A DNA stretch of 64,000 bases from Bacteroidales bacterium UBA1309 (GTDB lineage: Bacteria > Bacteroidota > Bacteroidia > Bacteroidales > Dysgonomonadaceae): contig DBTT01000026.1 of assembly GCA_002307185.1 (NCBI GenBank), positions 103,884 through 167,883 on the forward strand, in the 5' to 3' direction. A program made the translations under genes and the position numbers. Below the pieces are notes generated by a model that was not told the origin of the DNA, did no database searches, and saw only the letters and a list, made by a program, of their open reading frames with translations. Positions 19,855 through 29,773 of this stretch are shown here, in pieces (positions within the stretch are counted from its first letter, which is position 1; every line of letters begins with the position of its first letter).

Positions 19855-19970
19855 CTTACATATACCGCACAGCATGATTTATTGAACACCCAATTCAACG
19901 GTGTGTCTTATTTCATGGCAATTAGGTGTTTTGAGCGTGTGTTTTATTAGTGATTTGTTACTGGTGGTTC

Positions 19971-19997
19971 AGAAGAGGCCTGGAAAAGGCCTCTTCT
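19971..19997 (+). other. Perfect hairpin after GH43, no U-tract
   Basis: AGAAGAGGCC (19971-19980) and GGCCTCTTCT (19988-19997) form a perfect 10-pair stem with a 7-base loop, 116 bases after the GH43 stop. The following bases (TGAATGACAAG) lack a T-run. Apart from this, the 379-base gap 19855-20233 shows no gene; it should also hold the promoter and leader of the GH95 gene. Confidence 0.6.
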
Positions 19998-20233
19998 TGA
20001 ATGACAAGCCTCTGAAAAGATGCTTTTCACCTATACAGAAAATAGTTTGATAATCTAATGCCTTTAAAAATAAATGCTTCATTGATTTCTAAAGTGGTAG
20101 TCTCTGAATCTATGTTTTCAAAAGTAGTGTTCAATTTCAATTGCGAAATACATATGTTTTTTTTATTACTAGTTGTTTGCAATCTGAATGTTGCACTAAC
20201 TGTTTCCGAAGTGTTGTTCACGCCATGTATGAT

Positions 20234-22654
20234 ATGATGGGAAAGAAAATTATTTCATCTATTTTATTTGTTTTTGCCGGAATTAATCTCTCCGCACAGA
20301 ATCTAATATTGTGGTACAGCCAGCCGGCCAAGATTTGGGAAGAGGCTCTTCCTCTTGGTAATTCAAGGCTGGGAGCCATGGTGTATGGCATTCCCCAACG
20401 TGAAGAGTTGCAATTGAATGAAGAAACTATCTGGGCTGGAGGACCTTATAAGAATGACAATCCCAAAGCATTGCAGGCATTACCTGAAGTTCGCAAGCTT
20501 ATATTTGAAGGTAAATCGAGTGAAGCTGACAAATTAATCAACGAAACGTTTTTTACAAAAACTCATGGGATGCCCTTCCAAACAGCAGGAAGCGTTATCT
20601 TGAATTTTCCTGAACATCAAAACTATCAAAATTATTACCGAGAACTGGATATTAGCAGGGCTGTTGCAACCACTCGATATACGGTGGACGGGGTGAATTA
20701 CACCCGTGAAACCTTTGTGTCGTTTGCCGACAATGTGGCAATCATGCGGATTACGGCCAGCAAAAAAGGAACGCTCAATTTCGTGGCAGGATATACCAAT
20801 AAGGCAGAGCACGAGATCTTCAAAAAGAATAATGTGCTAGTGCTCGAAGGAAAAGGTTCAGACCACGAAGGTATTGCTGGTAAAATAATCTACCAAACAC
20901 GCACTTTCGTGAAAAATGAAGGTGGAAAAGTAGAAGTGTCCGATAGCACAATATCTGTGTCCGGGGCAACTGTGGCCACCGTCTATATTTCCATTGCTAC
21001 CAATTTCAAAGATTACAAAACCATTGGAAGCGGACAAGCCGAGAAAGCCGCAAATTACTTGACGGCTGCCGTTGAGAAAGATTACAAATTGGCGATCAAG
21101 AAACATTCGGACATATACGCCGCACAATTCAGTCGCCTCAAGCTCGATTTGGGTACCGTATCCGAAGCATCCAAACTGAATACAACAGAACGGATTGCCA
21201 ATTTCCATGCTACTCAAGATCCATCTTTGGTGGCTCTGTTGTTCCAGTTTGGACGTTATCTGCTGATTTGTTCATCGCAACCTGGTGGGCAGCCTGCAAA
21301 TTTGCAAGGCATTTGGTGTAATTCGATGAGGCCACCATGGGATAGCAAATACACCATCAACATCAATGCGGAGATGAACTATTGGCCGGCCGAAGTGACA
21401 AATTTGTCTGAAACGCACCTGCCTTTTATCCAGATGGTCAGGGATTTGAGCGAAAGTGGTCGTGAAACGGCCAAAGTGCTTTATGGCGCTGAAGGCTGGG
21501 TTGCCCATCATAATACCGACATCTGGCGCGTCACCAGCCCGATAGATTTTGCAGCGGCCGGCATGTGGCCCACTGGAGGTGCTTGGGTGAGCCAGCATTT
21601 ATGGGAACATTACCTGTTTACAGGCGATAAGAAATACCTTGCCGATGTTTATCCGGCTATGAAAGGCTCTGCCGACTTCTTCCTGACATCCCTGGTGCAG
21701 CACCCCAAATATGGCTGGATGGTGGTAAGCCCATCGATTTCTCCTGAACACGGACCTATTTCCGCAGGGTGTACGATGGACAATCAATTGGTTTTTGATA
21801 TACTCACACGCACAGCTCTGGCCAATGAGATACTTGGCGGAGATGTATCTTACCGCGCCCGACTGTTGGATATGGTGAAAAAATTGCCACCCATGCAGAT
21901 CGGCAAATACACGCAGCTTCAAGAATGGTTGGAAGACAAAGACAATCCAAAAGACGAACACCGTCATGTTTCCCATTTATATGGCTTGTATCCAAGCGAT
22001 CAAATATCTCCCTACAGAACTCCCCGATTGTTTGAGGCGGCTCGTAATTCATTGATATATAGAGGTGATATGGCTACTGGATGGTCGATAGGCTGGAAAG
22101 TGAACCTGTGGGCTCGTCTTTTGGACGGAAATCATGCTTACAAAATCATCAACAATATGCTCACATTGGCCGACAGCAACAATCCGGAAGGTAGGACTTA
22201 TCCGAATATGTTCACAGCCCATCCTCCTTTCCAGATTGATGGAAATTTTGGGTTGACGGCAGGTGTTGCAGAAATGCTTGTTCAAAGCCACGATGGAGCG
22301 GTTCATTTGTTGCCAGCTATTCCAGACGCATGGAAAACCGGATCGGTTTCAGGAATTGTGGCCCGTGGTGGTTTCGAAATAGCCATGAAATGGCAAAATG
22401 GAGAATTGACGGAAGCAACCGTTCTTTCTAAACTGGGTGGAAATTTACGTCTTCGTTCGTATGTGCCTCTTGAAGCAATCGGACTGAAGAAAGCGGAAGG
22501 CAAAAATCCAAACATATTGAATGATCCAATCAGAGTGGCCGATCCGATTGTGTCTCAAGAAGCTTCTTTGAAAGGCAATTCATTGAAAAAAATATATGAA
22601 TATGACTTGGATACAAAAGCTGGTGTGAAATACCTTATAACTAGAAAAAAATAA
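20234..22654 (+). CDS. GH95 alpha-L-galactosidase/alpha-L-fucosidase
   Basis: About 806 residues from the ATG at 20234, chosen because MMGKKIISSILFVFAGINLS is a good signal peptide ending SAQN; the frame is open farther up (TTG at 20141, ATG at 20225) but that extension is cysteine-rich and not signal-like. GH95 marks: LWYSQPAKIWEEALPLGNSR and LGAMVYG at the N-terminus, LNEETIWAGGP, NINAEMNYWPAEVTNLSE, the Glu of VSPSISPEHGP, and DGNFGLTAGVAEML near the C-terminus. GH95 enzymes invert at alpha-L-fucosyl or alpha-L-galactosyl linkages; in the B. ovatus complex-xylan locus the GH95 removes L-galactose capping xylan side chains, so L-galactosidase activity is the better guess here. The next gene starts 33 bases downstream, suggesting co-transcription with GH43. 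Confidence 0.92.
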   Translation: MMGKKIISSILFVFAGINLSAQNLILWYSQPAKIWEEALPLGNSRLGAMVYGIPQREELQLNEETIWAGGPYKNDNPKALQALPEVRKLIFEGKSSEADKLINETFFTKTHGMPFQTAGSVILNFPEHQNYQNYYRELDISRAVATTRYTVDGVNYTRETFVSFADNVAIMRITASKKGTLNFVAGYTNKAEHEIFKKNNVLVLEGKGSDHEGIAGKIIYQTRTFVKNEGGKVEVSDSTISVSGATVATVYISIATNFKDYKTIGSGQAEKAANYLTAAVEKDYKLAIKKHSDIYAAQFSRLKLDLGTVSEASKLNTTERIANFHATQDPSLVALLFQFGRYLLICSSQPGGQPANLQGIWCNSMRPPWDSKYTININAEMNYWPAEVTNLSETHLPFIQMVRDLSESGRETAKVLYGAEGWVAHHNTDIWRVTSPIDFAAAGMWPTGGAWVSQHLWEHYLFTGDKKYLADVYPAMKGSADFFLTSLVQHPKYGWMVVSPSISPEHGPISAGCTMDNQLVFDILTRTALANEILGGDVSYRARLLDMVKKLPPMQIGKYTQLQEWLEDKDNPKDEHRHVSHLYGLYPSDQISPYRTPRLFEAARNSLIYRGDMATGWSIGWKVNLWARLLDGNHAYKIINNMLTLADSNNPEGRTYPNMFTAHPPFQIDGNFGLTAGVAEMLVQSHDGAVHLLPAIPDAWKTGSVSGIVARGGFEIAMKWQNGELTEATVLSKLGGNLRLRSYVPLEAIGLKKAEGKNPNILNDPIRVADPIVSQEASLKGNSLKKIYEYDLDTKAGVKYLITRKK

Positions 22655-22687
22655 GGACTCATTGTACATGAATTGGAATATCTTAAG

Positions 22688-24301
22688 ATGAAAAATAGAA
22701 TGAGAAATAGAATGAAAAATGTTTTCGCTGTATGCTGCATACTCTTTGTCGCTTACGGAGGTCAGGCGCAAAATTCAACGCCATTTACAAACCCGGTAAT
22801 GTGGGCCGACGTACCCGATATGTCGATCACCCGTAAAGGCAGTGATTTCTACCTGATAAGCACGACCATGCACTTGATGCCGGGAGCACCCGTGATGAAG
22901 TCGAAAGACTTAGTACACTGGGAGATAGCTAGCTATGTTTTTGATAAGCTGACAGATACACCCAATTACGATTTGAAAGGGGGTACTGTTTATGGGCGAG
23001 GCCAGTGGGCATCCTCTATCCGCTATCACAACGGAAAATATTACGTTCTTTTTTCACCGAATGACAAGCCATACAAGGCATATATTTATTCGACAACTGA
23101 TCCGTCTTCCGATAAATGGCAACTGGTTGCAAGGACACAGCATTTTCACGATGCTTCCCTTTTCTTTGACGACGATGGCCGGGTGTATGTGTTTTCAGGA
23201 ACCGGCTCGCTCAGGGAACTGAAAAGCGATTTGACAGACGTAAAACCTGGCGGGCTCAACACACATGTTTTCGAACGTGATGCCGATGAAACAGGTCTTC
23301 TGGAAGGTAGCCAAGTGATCAAGCACAACGGAAAATATTACTTGCTGATGATTTCCTGGCCAAAAAATAAACCTCGCCGCGAGGTATGTTACCGTGCGGA
23401 CAACATTGCCGGACCTTATGAAAAGAAGGTCATATTGCAAGACAATTTTGCCGGATTCCCTTATTGTGGGCAAGGTGCAATCATTGACGACGAAAACGGA
23501 AATTGGTATGGATTGATTTTCCAAGATCGTAATGCCGTAGGACGTGTTCCGCTTTTGATGCCAGTTCGTTGGGTGGATGGATGGCCGATGCTTGGAGATG
23601 AAAACGGCAAGGTGCCTTTGAATTGGGCGACACCTCTGAAACCTTACGACACGGGAAAAAGAATTGTGGAAAGCGATGATTTTTCGGGCGATAAGCTGAA
23701 AATCAATTGGCAATGGAATCACAATCCGGTGGACGAAGCTTGGTCATTGAAAGAAAGAAAAGGCTATTTGAGGCTCAAAACAAGCCGGGTTGTGGAAAAC
23801 CTTTTTGCTGCGCCAAATACCATTACTCAGCGGATGGAGGGGCCTAAGTGTAGCGGGATAGTGGCGCTTGATATTTCCAAAATGAAAGATGGGGATATGG
23901 CCGGATTCTGTGCTTTCAATGGTGACGCAGGCGTTTTGTCCGTTATTGCGGAAGGAAAGAGCAAGTATCTCGCAATGACTTCGAGTTCCGTTTCTTTGGA
24001 TCCTTCCACCAAAGCCATCACGGGTGTTAAAGTGGAAGAGAAGGCAAGGATCAAATTAACCCAGAAAGTAGTCTATCTGCGTGTCGATGGTGATTTTAAC
24101 TTGCATAAAGATTTAGCAACTTTCTATTATAGTTTGGATAATAAAAAATGGATTCCAATTGGTACGGAATTCAAAATGATATTCGATTACAGAAGGTTCT
24201 TTATGGGATCCAAGTTCGCCATTTTCAACTATGCGACCAAAAGTCTTGGCGGATATGTTGACGTTGACTTTTTCGATTACAAAAAAGGTGTGAAACAATA
24301 A
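22688..24301 (+). CDS. GH43 (subfamily 12-like) alpha-L-arabinofuranosidase
   Basis: 537 residues from the ATG at 22688; a TTG 15 bases earlier is less likely. The signal peptide (about 1-28, GGQAQ) follows a basic N-terminus. The propeller (about 30-310) has the catalytic Asp44 in ADVPDMSI, the pKa Asp in HDASLFFDDDG and the acid Glu in LEGSQVIKHNGKYY. A second concanavalin-like domain (about 325-535) ends YVDVDFFDYKKG. The STTMHLMPGAPVMKSKDLVHW block is shared with the GH43 at 46376, so the two are paralogs of the same subfamily placed 22 kb apart. Members of this type release arabinofuranose from arabinoxylan. It sits 33 bases after GH95 and before the second GH115. Confidence 0.9.
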   Translation: MKNRMRNRMKNVFAVCCILFVAYGGQAQNSTPFTNPVMWADVPDMSITRKGSDFYLISTTMHLMPGAPVMKSKDLVHWEIASYVFDKLTDTPNYDLKGGTVYGRGQWASSIRYHNGKYYVLFSPNDKPYKAYIYSTTDPSSDKWQLVARTQHFHDASLFFDDDGRVYVFSGTGSLRELKSDLTDVKPGGLNTHVFERDADETGLLEGSQVIKHNGKYYLLMISWPKNKPRREVCYRADNIAGPYEKKVILQDNFAGFPYCGQGAIIDDENGNWYGLIFQDRNAVGRVPLLMPVRWVDGWPMLGDENGKVPLNWATPLKPYDTGKRIVESDDFSGDKLKINWQWNHNPVDEAWSLKERKGYLRLKTSRVVENLFAAPNTITQRMEGPKCSGIVALDISKMKDGDMAGFCAFNGDAGVLSVIAEGKSKYLAMTSSSVSLDPSTKAITGVKVEEKARIKLTQKVVYLRVDGDFNLHKDLATFYYSLDNKKWIPIGTEFKMIFDYRRFFMGSKFAIFNYATKSLGGYVDVDFFDYKKGVKQ

Positions 24302-24521
24302 ATTGTAGAGTTCTCGATACAACGGGGCCTGTGGAGGTGGAGGTTTGAGTAAGGCCTTGGTCACAAGCTCGTTTTATATTCCTTCCTGTGTTTTTGAATT
24401 GTCGTGCATTTGAAGAGTAGCTTTTTTCAATTGCATCGTTTTTGGAATATGTTGCGGTTTGTTCTCAAAAAATTGCTTGCGAATTAAAGATTTTTATTTA
24501 TATATTTTACAAAGGAAAAAA

Positions 24522-27053
24522 ATGAGTTTTGTTTATAGAATCATATTGGTGATCGTTGCTTTTTGCTGCGTAATAGGAAAAAGTTTTGCTGCGGATAATT
24601 TTATAACTACGCATAAAAGCAGTGCGGCAATGGTCATTTACGAACCTTCATCAGTCCCATCTATTCTGGTGGATGGGGGTGTTGACCCGGGGGTTTTGCG
24701 AGCTGTTGCCAACCTCCAATCGGATTTCAAGAAAGTCATTGGATCGCCTCCTCAAATAATAGAGCGTTTTACTGGAGTGAAAACCCCTCTGATCATTATT
24801 GGTACTATTGGTACGAATTCGCAGGTGGATGAATTGGTGAAGGCCAAAAAGTTGGATGGAGTTCAGTTGAAAGGCAAAAATGAGAAATATATGATCCAAT
24901 CGGTATCGCACCCATTTGAAGGAATCGATGAGGCGTTGGTGATTGCTGGTAGCGATAAGCGTGGCACCATTTACGGCATATATGAATTGTCAAAACAGAT
25001 AGGTGTTTCTCCTTGGTATTATTGGGCGGACGTCCCGGTTGTCCACCAAGACAGGATATATTTCCAAAAAGGGGCATACACGGATGGCGAACCCGCCGTG
25101 AAATACCGTGGGATTTTTCTCAACGATGAAGCTCCCGCACTCAGCGGTTGGTCGCGTGCTACTTTTGGCGGATTCAACAGCAAATTTTACGAGAAGGTAT
25201 TTGAACTACTTCTTCGCCTGAAAGCGAATTATTTGTGGCCAGCCATGTGGGGTAGTGCTTTTTATGATGACGATCCTCGAAATGGAGTGCTGGCAAACGA
25301 AATGGGTATTGTCATGGGAACTTCACATCATGAGCCGATGGCGATGGCGCAACAAGACTGGCATCGGTTTGTCAAAAAAAATAATCTCCCGAACGTCTGG
25401 GACTATAATAAAAATGCCGATGTCTTGCAGAAATCTTGGAAATTCGGAATTGAACGCAGCAAGAATTGGGAAAAAGTAGTCACCGTCGGCATGCGTGGAG
25501 ATGGAGATGAAGCGATGGGTGAAGATACCAATATCAGTTTGCTCGAAAAAATAGTAAAGGACCAACGGGAAATAATTGAAGGCGTGACTGGTCAAAAGGC
25601 TGATAAAACACCTCAAGTGTGGGCTTTATATAAAGAAGTACAAGATTATTACGACCACGGGATGCGTGTTCCGGACGATGTCACCCTGCTTTTTTGCGAC
25701 GACAATTGGGGAAATGTACGCAAATTGCCGGAACCCAATGCGAAGCCACGTAAAGGTGGATATGGCATGTATTACCACTTTGATTACGTGGGTGGTCCCC
25801 GTAACTCCAAGTGGATAAATATCAATCCAATACAACGTGTGTGGGAGCAGATGGATCTCAGTTATACACATGGCGTAAGCCAACTCTGGATCGTGAATGT
25901 GGGCGACCTCAAGCCGATGGAATATCCCATCAGTTTTTTTCTTGATATGGCTTGGAATCCGTCGCAGTTTAATTCGCAGAATCTGTTACAACATACCGAA
26001 AAATGGACTGCTCAGCAATTTGGGGAAAAATATGCCAAGGAAGCGGCAAGGATCATCAACCTGTATTCGAAATACAACCGTAGGGTGACTCCCGAATTGT
26101 TGAATGACAAGACATATAGCTTAGAGAATTACAATGAATTTGAGCGTGTCACTAACGATTACCGTCATCTCGCTTTGGATGCAATGCGGCTGTATTACGT
26201 TATTCCTCAAGAATACAAAGATGCGTTTGACGAGTTGGTTTTGTTCCCTGTGAATGCTTGCTCAAACTTGTACGAGATGTATTTCGCACTGGCTAAAAAT
26301 AAATATTGTGCCGCAAGAAATGATATCGAAGGCAATAAATGGGCAGATAAAGTGAAAGAGTGCTTCCAGCGCGATTCCGTTCTTACATATCATTACAATA
26401 AGGAAATTGCTGGCGGAAAATGGGATCACATGATGGATCAGGTGAGGATCGGATACACGTCTTGGCAAGAACCACGTCAGAGCATCATGCCTAAAGTGAC
26501 TTATATTCAAGAGCAAAAGGATACAACCTCAAAAGAAAAGGTCTTTATTGAGAAAGGCGGGTATGTCTCCATCGAAGCAGAGAACTTCAGCCGGGTAAAA
26601 AATTCGGACAAAATTCATTGGCAAATAATACCGTGCCTTGGAAAAACCAAATCGGGCATAACCACTTTCCCTCAAAATGCTTATCCTGACGACGAGTCCC
26701 CGATTTATGTGGAATACGACATCGAATTTGAATCCACCGGCGAATTTGAAGTGCAGGCATTGCTCTCCCCAACCTTGAACTACAACGCCAACAAAGGCTT
26801 GCGTTATGAGATTTCGTTGGACGGCAAAAATCCCCAAACGATCAACTTCAATGGGCATTACCGTGGAGAACTCGGCAAATGGCAGGCCGAACACATTATC
26901 AAGTCGGTGACAAAACATAAAGTAGAAAAAGCGGGCAAGCACACCCTCCGTTTCCGGGTGTTGGAACCAGGTATTGTTCTTCAAAAAATATTAATCAACA
27001 CAGGGGGCTTAAAACCAAGTTATCTAGGTGCTCCCGAAAGTGAAATAAAATGA
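24522..27053 (+). CDS. GH115 xylan alpha-1,2-glucuronidase, canonical copy
   Basis: 843 residues from the ATG at 24522, which has an AAAGG just upstream and a clean signal peptide (about 1-24, KSFAA); the open frame back to TTG 24459 is not signal-like. GH115 landmarks: AGSDKRGTIYGIYELSKQ, YRGIFLNDEAP, GTSHHEPMAMAQQDW, VGMRGDGDEAMGE, FCDDNWGNVRKLP (Asp393, Asp394) and YYHFDYVGGPRNSKW (Asp421), then the helical region and a C-terminal beta domain starting IEAENFSR. All motif positions are the usual ones, unlike the copy at 14897. It removes (methyl)glucuronic acid from decorated xylan before backbone depolymerization. It is followed after 66 bases by the GPH transporter. Confidence 0.94.
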   Translation: MSFVYRIILVIVAFCCVIGKSFAADNFITTHKSSAAMVIYEPSSVPSILVDGGVDPGVLRAVANLQSDFKKVIGSPPQIIERFTGVKTPLIIIGTIGTNSQVDELVKAKKLDGVQLKGKNEKYMIQSVSHPFEGIDEALVIAGSDKRGTIYGIYELSKQIGVSPWYYWADVPVVHQDRIYFQKGAYTDGEPAVKYRGIFLNDEAPALSGWSRATFGGFNSKFYEKVFELLLRLKANYLWPAMWGSAFYDDDPRNGVLANEMGIVMGTSHHEPMAMAQQDWHRFVKKNNLPNVWDYNKNADVLQKSWKFGIERSKNWEKVVTVGMRGDGDEAMGEDTNISLLEKIVKDQREIIEGVTGQKADKTPQVWALYKEVQDYYDHGMRVPDDVTLLFCDDNWGNVRKLPEPNAKPRKGGYGMYYHFDYVGGPRNSKWININPIQRVWEQMDLSYTHGVSQLWIVNVGDLKPMEYPISFFLDMAWNPSQFNSQNLLQHTEKWTAQQFGEKYAKEAARIINLYSKYNRRVTPELLNDKTYSLENYNEFERVTNDYRHLALDAMRLYYVIPQEYKDAFDELVLFPVNACSNLYEMYFALAKNKYCAARNDIEGNKWADKVKECFQRDSVLTYHYNKEIAGGKWDHMMDQVRIGYTSWQEPRQSIMPKVTYIQEQKDTTSKEKVFIEKGGYVSIEAENFSRVKNSDKIHWQIIPCLGKTKSGITTFPQNAYPDDESPIYVEYDIEFESTGEFEVQALLSPTLNYNANKGLRYEISLDGKNPQTINFNGHYRGELGKWQAEHIIKSVTKHKVEKAGKHTLRFRVLEPGIVLQKILINTGGLKPSYLGAPESEIK

Positions 27054-27119
27054 ATCCAAAGCATCAAATAATAAACTAGAATCGAATCAATCAATCAAAG
27101 AAAATAATAATAAAAAAAC

Positions 27120-28532
27120 ATGGAATCAAATTCACTAATAACCAGCGAGTCGAGAGGTTTTTATAAGCTTTCTTGGTTGCAACGTATCGGTTTTGGCTCA
27201 GGAGATATGGCTCAGAACCTTATTTACCAGACGGTTGCACAATACCTCCTCATCTTCTATACGAACGTGTACGGGCTACCTGCGGCAACCGCAGCCATCA
27301 TGTTCCTTATTGTTCGGTTGGTAGATGTGGTTTGGGATCCACTCGTGGGTACTTTTGTGGACAAGCATAATCCAAAATTAGGAAAATACCGCTCTTATTT
27401 GATTTTAGGCGGAATTCCACTTACCGGATTTGCCATTCTTTGCTTTTGGAACGGATTTTCTGGCTCACTGCTTTATGCTTATATCACCTACGTTGGCTTA
27501 TCGATGCTCTATACTTTGATCAACGTGCCTTATGGCGCACTAAATGCTTCTCTCACACGCGACACCGATGAAATCACGAAGCTGACCTCGGTACGTATGT
27601 TCTTGGCAAATCTGGGAGGACTTGCTGTCGCTTATGGCATTCCAATCATCGTGAAGACGCTTTCTTCCGATGGTAAAATCAACTCGATTGAATCAGGTGA
27701 CGCATGGTTTATCACGATGACTATCTATGCTTTGGCCGGTTTGGCTTTGCTGTTTTTCTGTTATTTTCAAACAAAGGAACGAGTGGTTATGGACGTGAAA
27801 GAAACAGAGAATGTGAAAGTTTCCGACTTGTGGAAAGAATTTAAGTATAACCGTCCTCTACGTGTGTTGGCATTCTTTTTTATCACAGCTTTTGCGATGA
27901 TGGCAATCGGCAATTCGGCCGGATCTTATTATATGATTTACAACGTGCATGCACCAGACATGTTGCCTTATTTTGCAGCACTGGGTTCGATCCCCGCATT
28001 CATCTTTATGCCTCTTGTACCTGCTATAAAACGTGCTATTGGTAAGAAACGAATGTTCTATGTGTTTCTTACCATTGCCATTATAGGAATGGCGATGCTT
28101 TATGTTATTTCTGTAGTTCCTTCCCTCAAAGGTTTGGTTTGGTTGGTGCTTGTTGCGCAATTTGTAAAATCTACAGGTGTTATCGTTGCTACTGGTTATA
28201 TGTGGGCATTGGTGCCTGAAGTGATCTCCTACGGAGAATACACTTCCGGCAAGAGAATTTCTGGAATAGTGAATGCTTTGACAGGGATCTTTTTCAAGGC
28301 TGGTATGGCTTTAGGAGGTGTTGTTCCAGGATTTGTGTTGGCATTTGTTGGTTTCAACGAAAAAAATGCAGTCACTCAATCCGTTTTTGCAGAACAGGGT
28401 ATTCTTTGGCTGGTGGCAGTGATTCCTGCAATATTGCTTTCAGTGGCCATGTTCATCATTTCAAAATATGAATTGGAAGATGACGTGATCCACAAAATCA
28501 ACATTGAGATTGAACAACGGCAGATGAAATAA
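27120..28532 (+). CDS. GPH-family (MelB-like) inner-membrane sugar:cation symporter
   Basis: The protein has 470 residues with about 12 hydrophobic segments and no cleavable signal. Family signatures are FGSGDMAQNLIYQ at the N-terminus, RLVDVVWDPLVGTFVDKHN (the GPH D-P-G-D motif region), YRSYLILGGIP, and NVPYGALNASLTRDTDE; the later KRISGIVNALTGIFFKAG also fits. GPH transporters import disaccharides or xylosides with Na+ or H+. Here it lies between GH115 and GH10 and is separated by one gene from a signal-less GH43, so import of xylobiose or short xylo-oligosaccharides into the cytoplasm is inferred. The upstream leader is A-rich, as for many highly translated Bacteroidetes genes. Confidence 0.93.
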   Translation: MESNSLITSESRGFYKLSWLQRIGFGSGDMAQNLIYQTVAQYLLIFYTNVYGLPAATAAIMFLIVRLVDVVWDPLVGTFVDKHNPKLGKYRSYLILGGIPLTGFAILCFWNGFSGSLLYAYITYVGLSMLYTLINVPYGALNASLTRDTDEITKLTSVRMFLANLGGLAVAYGIPIIVKTLSSDGKINSIESGDAWFITMTIYALAGLALLFFCYFQTKERVVMDVKETENVKVSDLWKEFKYNRPLRVLAFFFITAFAMMAIGNSAGSYYMIYNVHAPDMLPYFAALGSIPAFIFMPLVPAIKRAIGKKRMFYVFLTIAIIGMAMLYVISVVPSLKGLVWLVLVAQFVKSTGVIVATGYMWALVPEVISYGEYTSGKRISGIVNALTGIFFKAGMALGGVVPGFVLAFVGFNEKNAVTQSVFAEQGILWLVAVIPAILLSVAMFIISKYELEDDVIHKINIEIEQRQMK

Positions 28533-28610
28533 GGCTATATTAAATAGGCTTGGTAATAGAAGTTCATGATTAAAATCTTGTACATATCAACTTTTTAAAA
28601 GAGACAATAG

Positions 28611-29744
28611 ATGAAGCGAAGTATTAGTTATCTGATTTTAGTTTTTGCAGGGATAGCAGGAAGCCTTTCCTGCTCCGCAAAGCAGGGCAAGGCGTTAACA
28701 CTAAAAGAAGCCTTCAAAAATAAATTTTACATTGGTACTGCCCTTAACAGAAGTCAATCTTTGGGCATTGACAAAGAAGCCGATGAGGTGGTGAAGAAGC
28801 AGTTCAGTGCTATCGTTGCCGAAAATTGCATGAAAAGCGAAAATCTCCAACCTCAGGAAGGTAAGTTTTTCTTCGATGATGCCGACAAATTTGTTGCTTA
28901 TGGCCAAAAGAACAAAATGTTCATCACCGGGCATACGCTTATTTGGCATTCGCAGACACCCAAGTGGCTTTTTGTTGACAAAGATGGAAAAGATGTTTCT
29001 CGCGAAGTGCTGATTGAACGAATGAGAAATCATATCCATACGGTTGTGGGACGATATAAAGGACGGATTAAAGGTTGGGATGTAGTTAACGAAGCAATTA
29101 CAGATGACGGGGCATTCCGCAAAAGCAAGTTCTATAAAATCATAGGTGAAGACTTCATCAAGCTGGCATTCCAGTTTGCCCACGAAGCCGACCCGAAAGC
29201 CGAGTTGTATTACAACGATTATTCGATGTTTCTTCAAGGAAAAAGGGAGGGTGTTGTCCGCATGGTGAAATCATTGCAGGCACAAGGTGTGAGAATTGAC
29301 GGAATAGGTATGCAAGGGCATATCGGGATGGATTATCCTGCACTGGAAGAAGAAGAAAAAAGTATTGTTGCATTTGGAAACTTGGGCGTGAAAGTAATGA
29401 TCACTGAGCTAGACTTAAGTGCTTTGCCTACGCCGAAAGGCAACCAAGGGGCGAATATCTCCGATGTAGCGGCTTATCAAGAAAAAATAAATCCTTATAA
29501 GAATGGTTTGCCCGCAGATGTGGAAGCTGCATGGGAAAATCGCTATTTGGATTTCTTCAAGCTTTTTTTGAAACACAAGGATAAAGTCAGTCGCGTCACT
29601 CTATGGGGTGTGAGCGACAAGGGATCCTGGAAAAATGATTTCCCGGTAAGAGGGAGGACGGATTATCCGTTGTTGTTCGATAGAAATTATAATGCAAAGC
29701 CAATAGTGCAGAAAATCATTGATTTAGCGATTCAGACAAAGTAA
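28611..29744 (+). CDS. GH10 endo-beta-1,4-xylanase
   Basis: The protein has 377 residues, a single GH10 barrel after a signal peptide. The N-terminus ends LSCSA; Cys21 could be lipidated but the residue at -3 is Ser, so either a loose lipobox or ordinary cleavage is possible. Family motifs are FSAIVAENCMKSE, TGHTLIWHSQTPKW, the acid/base Glu161 in WDVVNEAI, and the nucleophile Glu266 in MITELDLS; WGVSDKGSW closes the barrel. No CBM is attached and there is no large insertion, so it is a compact periplasmic or surface xylanase that shortens chains released by GH98. It follows the GPH transporter by 78 bases and precedes the cytoplasmic-type GH43 by 29 bases. Confidence 0.95.
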   Translation: MKRSISYLILVFAGIAGSLSCSAKQGKALTLKEAFKNKFYIGTALNRSQSLGIDKEADEVVKKQFSAIVAENCMKSENLQPQEGKFFFDDADKFVAYGQKNKMFITGHTLIWHSQTPKWLFVDKDGKDVSREVLIERMRNHIHTVVGRYKGRIKGWDVVNEAITDDGAFRKSKFYKIIGEDFIKLAFQFAHEADPKAELYYNDYSMFLQGKREGVVRMVKSLQAQGVRIDGIGMQGHIGMDYPALEEEEKSIVAFGNLGVKVMITELDLSALPTPKGNQGANISDVAAYQEKINPYKNGLPADVEAAWENRYLDFFKLFLKHKDKVSRVTLWGVSDKGSWKNDFPVRGRTDYPLLFDRNYNAKPIVQKIIDLAIQTK

Positions 29745-29773
29745 TAATAAAAGCAAAAGACATACAACAAACA

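Noticed and set aside
20141..20233. Upstream extension of the GH95 frame starting at TTG.
   Set aside because: The extension is cysteine-rich and non-signal-like; the signal peptide begins at 20234.
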